Positions 1 through 5,339 of a DNA stretch of 7,436 nucleotides are shown here, one piece after another (within the stretch, counting starts at the first letter, position 1; every line of letters starts with the position of its first letter). The notes under the pieces are model-generated. The model was not told where the DNA came from. It saw only the letters and a list, made by a program, of their open reading frames with translations, and did not search any database. The position numbers and the translations under genes are program-made. This DNA comes from JBJXHG01 sp046160865 (GTDB taxonomy: Bacteria > Planctomycetota > UBA1135 > GCA-002686595): assembly GCA_046160865.1 (NCBI GenBank), contig JBJXHG010000115.1, forward strand, positions 1-7,436. The letters run 5' to 3'.

Positions 1-1349
1 TGCTGCCGATCCTGGAATCGATCGTCCAGACCGGTCGCCCGCTGCTGATCGTCGCCGAAGAGGTCGAGGGCGAAGCGCTCGCGACGCTCGTCGTCAACAA
101 GCTCCGCGGCACGTTCCAGTGCTGCGCGGTGAAGGCCCCGGGCTTCGGCGATCGCCGTAAGGCGATGCTCGAAGACATCGGCGTCCTGACGGGCGGCCAG
201 CTCGTCGCCGAGGAGACCGGCCGGTCGCTCGAGACGCTCACGCTGAAGGACCTCGGTTCCGCCGAGAAGGTCGTCGTCGAGAAGGAAAACACGACGATCA
301 TCAACGGCGCGGGCAAGAAGGACGCGATCCAAGGCCGGATCGTGCAGATCAAGAACGAGATCGCGAACACGACCTCCGACTACGACAAAGAGAAGCTCCA
401 AGAGCGGCTCGCGAAGCTGTCGGGCGGCGTGGCGCAGATCTACGTCGGCGCGGCGACCGAGGCCGAGATGAAGGAGAAGAAGGCGCGCGTCGAGGACGCG
501 CTCCACGCGACGCGCGCGGCGGTCGAGGAGGGCGTCCTCCCCGGCGGCGGCGTGGCGCTCCTTCGCGCCTCGGAGTTCTTGAACCCCGAGACGGCCGAAG
601 GCGACCTCAAGGTCGGCTCCTCCAACATCAAGCGCGCGCGCAAGGCGCCGATGCACCAGATCGCGGAGAACGCCGGCTTCGACGGCGGCGTCGTCCTGCA
701 GAAGGTGCTCGACAACACCGAGAACGCCAACTTCGGCTTCGACGCGGCCGACGGCAAGCACAAGGACATGATCAAGGCCGAGATCGAGAACACGAAGTCC
801 GACTACGACAAAGAAAAGCTCCAGGAGCGCCTGGCGAAGCTCTCCGGCGGCGTCGCCCAGATCAACGTGGGCGCGGCGACCGAGGCCGAGATGAAGGAGA
901 AGAAGGCGCGCGTCGAGGACGCGTTGCACGCCACGCGTGCAGCCGTCGAAGAGGGCATCGTGCCCGGCGGCGGTGTCGCGCTCATCCAATGCGCGGAAGC
1001 GGTCGAGAGCCTCAAGCTCGAAGGCGATGAGAAGGTCGGCGCGATGATCGTGCGCCGTGCGCTCGAGTCGCCGATGCGTCAGATCGCGACGAACGCAGGT
1101 CTCGACGGCGCAGTGGTCGTCCAGAACGTGCGTCAGAACAAGACCAAGAACTGGGGCTACAACGCGGCGACCGAGAAGTACGAAGACCTCGTCAAGTCGG
1201 GCGTCATCGACCCGACGAAGGTCGTGCGCACGGCGCTGCAGAACGCAGCCAGCGTGGCGAGCCTGCTCCTGACGACGGACGCTCTCGTGAGCGAGCTGCC
1301 GGACAAGGAAAAGGAAAGCGCGGGAGCCGGACACGGACACTCGCACTGA
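1..1349 (+). CDS. groEL: GroEL/Cpn60 chaperonin, 5'-truncated by window, with internal duplication
   Basis: ATP-dependent cytoplasmic folding chaperonin. The frame is open from the window edge (first full codon at 3), so the N-terminal equatorial part lies outside; 448 residues are visible. Family hallmarks seen: LPILESIV and EEVEGEALATLVVNKLRGT of the apical domain, VKAPGFGDRRKAMLEDI, SDYDKEKLQERLAKLSGG, GAATEAEMKEKKARVEDAL, GGGVAL, and DPTKVVRTALQNAASVA near the end. From the matching position E. coli GroEL has about 315 residues, so this protein is roughly 130 longer. The excess is a second copy of the intermediate/equatorial segment (visible residues about 119-259 and 260-399). The C-terminus is GAGHGHSH rather than a Gly-Met tail. 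Its last 133 bp recur at 3069-3201. Identity as GroEL is certain. Whether the enlarged protein still forms normal rings is not; it may be a specialised paralogue. Confidence 0.96.
   Translation, partial: LPILESIVQTGRPLLIVAEEVEGEALATLVVNKLRGTFQCCAVKAPGFGDRRKAMLEDIGVLTGGQLVAEETGRSLETLTLKDLGSAEKVVVEKENTTIINGAGKKDAIQGRIVQIKNEIANTTSDYDKEKLQERLAKLSGGVAQIYVGAATEAEMKEKKARVEDALHATRAAVEEGVLPGGGVALLRASEFLNPETAEGDLKVGSSNIKRARKAPMHQIAENAGFDGGVVLQKVLDNTENANFGFDAADGKHKDMIKAEIENTKSDYDKEKLQERLAKLSGGVAQINVGAATEAEMKEKKARVEDALHATRAAVEEGIVPGGGVALIQCAEAVESLKLEGDEKVGAMIVRRALESPMRQIATNAGLDGAVVVQNVRQNKTKNWGYNAATEKYEDLVKSGVIDPTKVVRTALQNAASVASLLLTTDALVSELPDKEKESAGAGHGHSH
357..779 (+). repeat. groEL internal duplication, first copy
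   Basis: First of two consecutive in-frame copies of a groEL segment of 423 nt (141 codons). It starts at EIANTTSDYDK and ends at KDMIKA. The first 69 residues match the second copy at about 63 positions. The remainder (LRASEF... to KDMIKA) is clearly homologous but much more diverged. A 54-nt stretch (447-500) is identical to 870-923, while the DNA around it differs at many synonymous positions. This is therefore not a simple recent tandem copy. Confidence 0.9.
780..1199 (+). repeat. groEL internal duplication, second copy
   Basis: Second copy (420 nt, 140 codons), from EIENTKSDYDK to DLVKS, joined directly to the first. It then continues into the normal GVIDPTKV end of GroEL. The offset to the first copy is 423 nt. 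The junction at ATCAAGGCC (about 771-779) reads IKA. This could be a short homology between a DMIKAGVIDP-type end and a QIKAEIENT-type start in two parental groEL genes (inference). Confidence 0.9.
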
Positions 1350-1351
1350 GC
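1219..1351 (+). repeat. 133-bp direct repeat of groEL 3' end, upstream copy
   Basis: Covers the last 43 groEL codons, the stop and two further bases. It matches 3069-3201 at 131 of 133 positions (offset 1850). The differences are A1247/G3097 (GCA/GCG, Ala) and G1271/C3121 (CTG/CTC, Leu), both synonymous, so both copies descend from functional groEL ends. The flanks differ at once on both sides. Its last 25 bases (1327-1351) also occur at 2144-2168. I read this as the replacement tail brought in by an integrating element. Confidence 0.9.
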
Positions 1352-1365
1352 TGATGGAATCATGC

Positions 1366-1399
1366 GATCCGCAGAAGGGCTAACGCCCTTCTGCGGATC
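1366..1399 (+). terminator. Perfect 15-bp hairpin just after the groEL stop
   Basis: GATCCGCAGAAGGGC (1366-1380), a TAAC loop, then the exact reverse complement (1385-1399). It starts 16 bases after the groEL stop codon and probably ends or attenuates groEL transcription before the cargo genes. No T-run follows, so it is not a classic intrinsic terminator. A recombination-site or mRNA 3'-end-stability role is possible. Confidence 0.55.
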
Positions 1400-1470
1400 C
1401 ACACGCGGCGCAAGCCACAATGCCGACGAGCGACGCAACAGAAGCCACAGCTCTCGAATGCTGCTAGCGT

Positions 1471-1944
1471 TTGGCGTCGGCTCGTTGGGCGTGCGACGCT
1501 CTAAAATTTGGGATCGAACAACAGGAACAGCGCAAAGACCGGATACGAGCGCAGGCAAATACGTCGTTCTTTGTTGTCACAGCACTGCTCGGCTTGTCAA
1601 TCAACGAGATGCCCCGACAGCTCACGCCCGTGGCTTTGGAAGTCCTGAGGACACTCGGGTTGGTCTGTGGCGTGATCGCTATGCTTTTTTGGCTGCGAAT
1701 CATGCTGGTCGCGCGACACTCCCACATCAACCGAACTGCGCTGGAGAAAGTCGGCGATGGCGCAACCCTTGCGCAGCTCACAAACGAAATGCTGGGCGTG
1801 CAAGATCATTTAGCGGGCGTGCTCACCGCTACTGAGGCCGAAGGAACACAGTTGGCCGGCAACCGAGCTTATTCTCTCGGCTTCACGATCGCGTCCGCCG
1901 CCCTGATCGGATTGCCGCTATATGTGGACAAAATCCTTCGATGA
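1471..1944 (+). CDS. Small membrane protein with three predicted helices, function unknown
   Basis: A 157-residue protein. Seen: a short charged N-terminal region (EQQEQRKDRIRAQA, about 17-29), hydrophobic segments at about 31-46, 58-80 and 132-151, and a polar, probably helical cytoplasmic stretch at 81-130. The start is uncertain. TTG at 1471 is the only usable start, since an in-frame TAG lies at 1465-1467 and no ATG precedes the first helix; no convincing ribosome-binding site is visible. The stop overlaps the next gene's ATG (ATGA), which indicates translational coupling. The layout of a charged helix leading into two TM helices loosely recalls small TM effectors of bacterial conflict systems (SLATT or PycTM type), but that is a resemblance only. 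Base composition is lower in GC than groEL, consistent with acquired DNA. Confidence 0.7.
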   Translation: MASARWACDALKFGIEQQEQRKDRIRAQANTSFFVVTALLGLSINEMPRQLTPVALEVLRTLGLVCGVIAMLFWLRIMLVARHSHINRTALEKVGDGATLAQLTNEMLGVQDHLAGVLTATEAEGTQLAGNRAYSLGFTIASAALIGLPLYVDKILR

Positions 1945-2132
1945 CAAACGCTGATCAACCTACGCCTCAATCGTCGGGCCAAGGGAACGAAACGCCGGTC
2001 GCTATCACTCCGATCAGCCGTCCGACAAACGTCATTCCACCCACGTCGCTGGCATCCTCCTTTGATTCCCCTCGTGGAGAGCGTCCAGGCGGCATCGAGA
2101 ACATCGTGCGCAAGCTGGTTGACCAGGGATAG
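1941..2132 (+). CDS. 63-residue Pro/Ser/Thr-rich protein coupled to the membrane protein
   Basis: Starts at the ATG that overlaps the preceding TGA, so it is very likely cotranslated with the membrane protein. Residues 1-50 are rich in Pro, Ser, Thr, Asn and Gln and look disordered. The end (GIENIVRKLVDQG) could form a short amphipathic helix. No signal peptide, Cys or known motif is present. The stop lies 11 bases before the short groEL-tail copy at 2144. The coupling suggests a partner or regulator of the membrane protein. The low complexity leaves some chance that it is not translated. Confidence 0.5.
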   Translation: MTNADQPTPQSSGQGNETPVAITPISRPTNVIPPTSLASSFDSPRGERPGGIENIVRKLVDQG

Positions 2133-2143
2133 ATCCGGCGATA

Positions 2144-2168
2144 CCGGACACGGCCACTCGCACTGAGC
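2144..2168 (+). repeat. 25-bp copy of the extreme groEL 3' end between the cargo blocks
   Basis: Matches 1327-1351 and 3177-3201 at 24 of 25 positions (C instead of A at 2154). It covers the codons for GHGHSH, the stop and two bases. Reading upstream in the groEL frame gives SGDTGHGHSH-stop (from 2134), like a GroEL tail that differs from the local AGAGHGHSH. This is the minimal sequence shared by all three junctions and so the best candidate for the recombination core. Confidence 0.8.
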
Positions 2169-2188
2169 GCCCGCAACTGAAGTCGGTC

Positions 2189-2220
2189 GTGTGCTGTCCA
2201 GCGCAGGCCGCGCAGCACAC
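2189..2220 (+). other. Imperfect hairpin after the middle groEL-tail copy
   Basis: GTGTGCTG (2189-2196) pairs with CAGCACAC (2213-2220) around a 16-base loop. It lies 20 bases after the 25-bp core and upstream of the protease gene. It might terminate transcription from block 1. There is no T-run and the loop is long, so function is uncertain. Confidence 0.3.
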
Positions 2221-2244
2221 TTGCCTTTCGCCACCAAAGATAAC

Positions 2245-2250
2245 GAGAGG
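2245..2250 (+). promoter_or_regulatory. Ribosome-binding site that fixes the protease start
   Basis: GAGAGG lies 10 bases before ATG 2261, in a locally AT-rich leader. It favours ATG 2261 over the upstream in-frame GTG at 2189, which falls inside the hairpin and would add 24 residues with no family match. Confidence 0.6.
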
Positions 2251-2260
2251 ATTATTAGCA

Positions 2261-3070
2261 ATGGCCCGCAATCGTAAGACCGCCTTGGTTCCTCGCGAAG
2301 TGGTTCCGCATGTGCTCCAGGCCGCAAAACAATGGGCGATGCGGAGGACAGCCGGTCTAGTTGCACCAAAGGTGAACGAGCAATTCTCCGGCACGTTCGT
2401 CCGGTTTGGCGACACGCCGTTCATCGCCACAGCGCAGCACTGCTTGGCCAACGTCCACGACATCGACGATGTGATGGCCTTCTCGTATGAGAGGCCGCTG
2501 GCAACTACCCCTTTGAAATGGCGCGCGAAGATCGTTGATCGTCATTTCGACACTGCGCTCCTCGAACTCGATCCGGATTCAGCACTCGCTTTGGATCCCG
2601 AATGGATAACGCTTGAGACAGTGAACAGCGAAGCGACCGGCCCTGGCAGCACCGTCTGCTTCGTCGGGTTCCCTTCCGCGCCACCTCTCACGCACGAGCT
2701 GCCAGGGACTGCCGGTGGACTCGCCTTGACGCCGATTGCGTACGGTACGAACGTGACGATTCGTGACATTCCGCCATTGCGTTCGGACAATCGACAGCCC
2801 GACGAAGATGTCGACCTGTTCCTTGAATACGACACTGAAAACACTGTCGACAACGGCACTGGGCACCAGATTGTGGCACCACTCCCGTTTGGCCTGAGCG
2901 GCGCTGGCGTCTTCAGCATCTCAGTATCAGCCGAGCCGCAACTTTGGTCACCCAGTCAGTGCCGCCTCGTTGGCACGGTATCGAGTTACTTGGGCTCCGC
3001 GAGGCTCATCAGAGCTACGCGGTCGGAGTCGCTTCGCGTGCTATACGACCGATACCTCGCGCGCAACTAG
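2261..3070 (+). CDS. Cytoplasmic trypsin-like serine protease (S1/chymotrypsin fold)
   Basis: A 269-residue protein with a complete chymotrypsin-type triad: His60 in IATAQHCL, Asp97 in RHFDTALLEL, and Ser213 in FGLSGAGVF (GxSGxG). The fold's beta-strand pattern is visible, for example GTFVRFGDTPFIATA before the His and CRLVGTVSSY after the Ser. About 40 residues precede the first barrel strand. They are charged and not a signal peptide, and no TM helix is seen, so the enzyme should act inside the cell. Trypsin-like peptidases without export signals occur in bacterial conflict and defence operons, where they cleave a partner or host proteins. That role is inferred here from location only. The stop TAG (3068-3070) overlaps the start of the downstream groEL-tail repeat and lies in the groEL-tail frame. 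Composition is lower in GC than groEL. The substrate is unknown. Confidence 0.88.
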   Translation: MARNRKTALVPREVVPHVLQAAKQWAMRRTAGLVAPKVNEQFSGTFVRFGDTPFIATAQHCLANVHDIDDVMAFSYERPLATTPLKWRAKIVDRHFDTALLELDPDSALALDPEWITLETVNSEATGPGSTVCFVGFPSAPPLTHELPGTAGGLALTPIAYGTNVTIRDIPPLRSDNRQPDEDVDLFLEYDTENTVDNGTGHQIVAPLPFGLSGAGVFSISVSAEPQLWSPSQCRLVGTVSSYLGSARLIRATRSESLRVLYDRYLARN

Positions 3071-3201
3071 GTCGTGCGCACGGCGCTGCAGAACGCGGCC
3101 AGCGTGGCGAGCCTGCTCCTCACGACGGACGCTCTCGTGAGCGAGCTGCCGGACAAGGAAAAGGAAAGCGCGGGAGCCGGACACGGACACTCGCACTGAG
3201 C
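3069..3201 (+). repeat. 133-bp direct repeat of groEL 3' end, downstream (probably displaced original) copy
   Basis: An orphan groEL 3' end without a start codon, encoding VVRTALQ... to GHGHSH-stop (stop at 3197-3199). It differs from 1219-1351 at only two synonymous sites. It sits next to a good intrinsic terminator and chromosomal-looking DNA, so I take it as the original tail displaced when the element inserted. It begins inside the protease stop codon: the groEL Lys codon AAG corresponds to TAG here. Confidence 0.88.
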
Positions 3202-3245
3202 ATCCAATGAATGGCTCTCCCGTCTTCGCGGACGGATGAGCTCGC

Positions 3246-3287
3246 GAGGCCGTCTGGAAACCGAATGCCAGGCGGCCTCGACGTTTT
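3246..3287 (+). terminator. Intrinsic terminator, probably the original groEL terminator
   Basis: A 12-bp stem (GAGGCCGTCTGG 3246-3257 with CCAGGCGGCCTC 3268-3279, one T-G wobble) has a 10-base loop and is followed by CGTTTT ending at 3287. The T-run fits plus-strand termination, so it would stop transcripts of the protease or, before insertion, groEL. A smaller 5-bp hairpin (3220-3235) precedes it. The 3202-3304 gap holds nothing else recognisable. Confidence 0.7.
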
Positions 3288-3304
3288 AGCGCGATGGTAC
3301 CTAG

Positions 3305-4360
3305 CTACGCGCGCGAGTCTGCGCGTTGTTGGAGCTCACGTTCCGCCGCTGTTTGCTCCGTCGTCCAACGACGCCATTCGTTCTGCTCATGCTCATGACC
3401 TGCGGCGTCGATCGAGCGAGGCCGCGCTCGAACAACCTCGTCAGTAGGCAAGTCGGCGAAGATCATGCGGTGTGCGTGCTCCGCTATGCATCGCCGCACG
3501 GCAGAAGCGAATTCTGGTGCTGCGACTGATCCGCGGTGCGGCGGTCGGTATCCAATTCTCGTGTAGAGCAGGTGCTGAGGACTGAGCGGACACAGGATCT
3601 CCGTACCCTGGCTCCCCCATCCGCCGCGAAAGTCGTACTGGTGGCGCGAATGGAAGTTCAGCCGAATTACCGGATCGTCGCTCGTGAACCACTTCGATCC
3701 CGCAGGCGGCTTGAGAATCGTCCACTTGTGCCGGCGGAGAACATGTGCGGTGTTCTGAAGGAGATGACGAATCTCGTGCAACCAGAGCCCACGCCCCAGG
3801 ACGAGCTCGCTTCGAACCGTCCCGCCATCTCCATCGGGACTCGGCTCCACCGTAACCCGCATCGGAAGCCAACTGCCTCGGTCGTCCGAACCGACGTCGT
3901 GCGGCGTCGCTGAGAGCAGTGACGCCTCCGCAGCACGCACGCCTTCCTCTGTTGCAGCCTGGAGCACGGCGGGCAATTCGGACTGCCAACGTACGAATTC
4001 CTCCTGCAACCTAGCTGGTGTTCGAACATCCTGCGCCGCGACGAATCGGACGATGCGCATCCAGTCGTCGAGCGTGAGGCGGTCGTCTCCGATCGCTTTA
4101 CGGAGCGGCTCCGCCGCCGGTGTTTCGATCTCTTTGTTGAACCATCGCTCCACGTCGTCCGACTCGCGTCCCGACACGACGCGTGTGTAGAGATGCGAAT
4201 GACGCGCGACGCTCCTGAGAGCAAGCGGCTCCCAGACTCTGACGCTTGCGTGGCTCACCAGCAGACGATACGTCCAGACTCGATCGCCATCCGTCCGCCA
4301 CGGCGTCAGATAGCCGCGTGATGCGTAGTGGCTGTCGCTCTGAAACTGAGTTGTGCTCAT
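3305..4360 (-). CDS. DUF4238 family protein
   Basis: A 351-residue protein from ATG 4360. The family's two best-kept features are present: an N-terminal HYxxxxYL motif (HYASRGYLTPW, residues 11-21), and KWFTSDDPVI at about 223-232 after an HKWTILKPP strand. The C-terminal tail (from about 318) is charged and Gln/Glu-rich. No signal peptide or TM helix is seen, so it should be cytoplasmic. The biochemical role of DUF4238 is not established to my knowledge; members are often found in variable regions. A GAGGAG lies 3 bases before an alternative TTG start at 4378, which would add six residues; neither start has ideal spacing. The gene converges on the groEL insert and ends about 100 bases from its boundary. 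It could be older cargo of the same hotspot (inference). Confidence 0.82.
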   Translation of the reverse strand: MSTTQFQSDSHYASRGYLTPWRTDGDRVWTYRLLVSHASVRVWEPLALRSVARHSHLYTRVVSGRESDDVERWFNKEIETPAAEPLRKAIGDDRLTLDDWMRIVRFVAAQDVRTPARLQEEFVRWQSELPAVLQAATEEGVRAAEASLLSATPHDVGSDDRGSWLPMRVTVEPSPDGDGGTVRSELVLGRGLWLHEIRHLLQNTAHVLRRHKWTILKPPAGSKWFTSDDPVIRLNFHSRHQYDFRGGWGSQGTEILCPLSPQHLLYTRIGYRPPHRGSVAAPEFASAVRRCIAEHAHRMIFADLPTDEVVRARPRSIDAAGHEHEQNEWRRWTTEQTAAERELQQRADSRA

Positions 4361-4409
4361 GACTCGCCCCGAATCCAACTCTCCTCGATCTGCAGGCAGC
4401 GAGCGAGTT

Positions 4410-4532
4410 CTATTTGGCAGCGATCCGCCCGCGCGCGTCCGTCGACGTGATCACCAGCAAGGCATCGAAGCGCACGCGGTCGCGCCAATGCGAGATCCAC
4501 TCGTCGAGCAGGCAGAGGTCGTCGCGCTCCAT
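4410..4532 (-). CDS. Possible 40-residue ORF or gene remnant upstream of the DUF4238 gene
   Basis: The frame reads MERDDLCLLDEWISHWRD... to GRIAAK-stop, with about 34 of 39 third positions G or C, as expected for real coding DNA here. It lies on the same strand as, and 31-49 bases upstream of, the DUF4238 start, so a short leader gene or operon partner is possible. It has no recognisable ribosome-binding site. The same frame stays open upstream to a stop at 4638-4640 without another ATG, so it may be the 3' remnant of a larger lost gene. Not recognised as any family. The rest of 4361-4620 shows nothing else. Confidence 0.3.
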   Translation of the reverse strand: MERDDLCLLDEWISHWRDRVRFDALLVITSTDARGRIAAK

Positions 4533-4620
4533 GGCTCGGCGTTGTGAAGACTGGACCCATCGCTTCGACTTCGGCGAGTCCAGCGCGCTCGTAGGCGGTC
4601 GAACGCGTAACTCGCGCGCG

Positions 4621-4980
4621 CTACGCCTTTCCGAAGCTCATCCGCAACGGCTTCACGTGCGGGAACTCCATCGGCGGGCGTCCGCCGCGCGCTTCGGAGA
4701 GCTCCCCCATCGGCTCCCACACGGCCATCACTTCGGGCAGCTCGTGCGCGCGCTGCGGTGCTTCGCCGTTCTTCCAAGTGAAGATCTCGACGAAGTACGG
4801 GCTCTTCGTCTCGTCGACGCCCTGGTAGATGCGCGACGGCTCGTCGGTGACGAGATCGAGCCGCTTCAGGCAGGGCCAATGACGCTCGAGCAGCGCGACG
4901 AACTCTTTCTCGGCGCCGGCTCGGACGCGGTACGTGCAGATCACGGTGGCCGGTCCAGGACCGGCGTCGGGCTTCGTCAT
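4621..4980 (-). CDS. Small ABM-like (dimeric alpha-beta barrel) domain protein
   Basis: A 119-residue protein. The pattern is a beta strand (ATVICTYRVRAG), an amphipathic helix (AEKEFVALLERHWPCLKRLDL), then IYQGVDETKSPYFVEIFTWKNGE and a helix with an EVMAVWEPMGEL stretch. This is the usual order of antibiotic-biosynthesis-monooxygenase or stress-responsive dimeric alpha-beta barrel proteins, which are small cytoplasmic dimers of about 100-120 residues. The start at ATG 4980 is supported by GGAGG (complement of 4986-4990) five bases upstream. No catalytic residues are diagnostic, so oxygenase activity is not claimed. It reads away from the divergent 5340 gene. The family call rests on pattern and length. 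Confidence 0.7.
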   Translation of the reverse strand: MTKPDAGPGPATVICTYRVRAGAEKEFVALLERHWPCLKRLDLVTDEPSRIYQGVDETKSPYFVEIFTWKNGEAPQRAHELPEVMAVWEPMGELSEARGGRPPMEFPHVKPLRMSFGKA

Positions 4981-4990
4981 GGTTTCCTCC

Positions 4991-5339
4991 GTACGTGGGA
5001 CCGAACGCGCGGTCCGGATCGAGTGGAACCAACCTTCACCGCTGCCAGAGTCGATGTCCAGCGCGCCGCCGTGCGCACAGACTCCGGACGCGCGTCGAGC
5101 TCCGCGATCACGTTTGTCACGTTTGGCTTGCGCGAATCCGCGCGCTGACGTGGCGCGTCACGCGCGCGCAAGAATTGCACGCGGTCGCGACTGCCGACGC
5201 GCGCGTCATCGTGCCGTCATTCGCGGTCGCGCCAGGGTTTGGATCCTGTCGATGCGGCCTATACTGCGAGCCGGCCTCCCCGCGCGGCAGCTCGGCGTCT
5301 TTGGGGCCGTTGTCCGTTCGTTCATTGGATACCTGAACC
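4991..5339. other. Divergent intergenic region without a gene
   Basis: This 349-bp GC-rich gap separates two divergent genes and should hold both promoters. I see three things. A tandem 8-mer CACGTTTG (5109-5116 and 5118-5125, 9-base period) could be a regulator site. A hairpin (5140-5167) has an 11-bp stem with one bulged C and a TGGCG loop. A -10-like TATACT lies at 5260. The Arg-rich open frames crossing the region look like GC-rich noise. Confidence 0.5.
5238..5265 (+). promoter_or_regulatory. Possible sigma70-type promoter for the 204-residue gene
   Basis: TATACT at 5260-5265 is a good -10 match in very GC-rich DNA, about 75 bases before the start codon. The -35 candidate TTTGGA (5238-5243, 16-base spacer) is poor. 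Whether this organism's promoters follow this consensus is unknown. Confidence 0.3.

Larger units (their letters stand above)
1219..3068 (+). mobile_element. Candidate integrated element in the groEL 3' end (two cargo blocks)
   Basis: The 1850-bp unit lies between the starts of the two long groEL-tail repeats. It carries a copy of the groEL tail at its left end, then block 1 (1352-2143: membrane protein plus 63-residue ORF), a short tail copy (2144-2168), and block 2 (2169-3068: trypsin-like protease). The cargo is visibly less GC-rich than groEL and uses codons such as AAA, TTT, CAA and ATA that are scarce around it, which suggests transfer. Islands that target gene 3' ends normally leave the gene whole and a displaced original tail downstream, as here. 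No integrase, transposase or terminal inverted repeats are seen. Boundaries are inferred; tandem insertion of two elements is equally possible. Confidence 0.65.

Noticed and set aside
440..1015. Minus-strand open frames opposite groEL
   Set aside because: They mirror the groEL duplication and are explained by its codon composition.
357..1199. The groEL duplication as a simple assembly duplication
   Set aside because: The two copies differ at many synonymous sites and strongly in their second halves, so one sequence was not just copied twice. A misjoin of two paralogues remains possible and is listed as the refuting test.
1362..1835. A 157-codon plus-strand open frame starting inside the perfect hairpin
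   Set aside because: It overlaps the membrane-protein gene in another frame, has no ribosome-binding site, and encodes a mixed, motif-free sequence.
2189..2260. A longer protease starting at GTG 2189
   Set aside because: The added 24 residues fall in a hairpin, and the start has no good ribosome-binding site. ATG 2261 has GAGAGG at proper spacing.
4414..5148. A 244-codon plus-strand open frame, and a 193-codon minus frame at 4451-5032
   Set aside because: Both overlap the ABM-like gene in other frames and are Arg-rich without motifs. The ABM-like frame has a good ribosome-binding site and a normal fold pattern.
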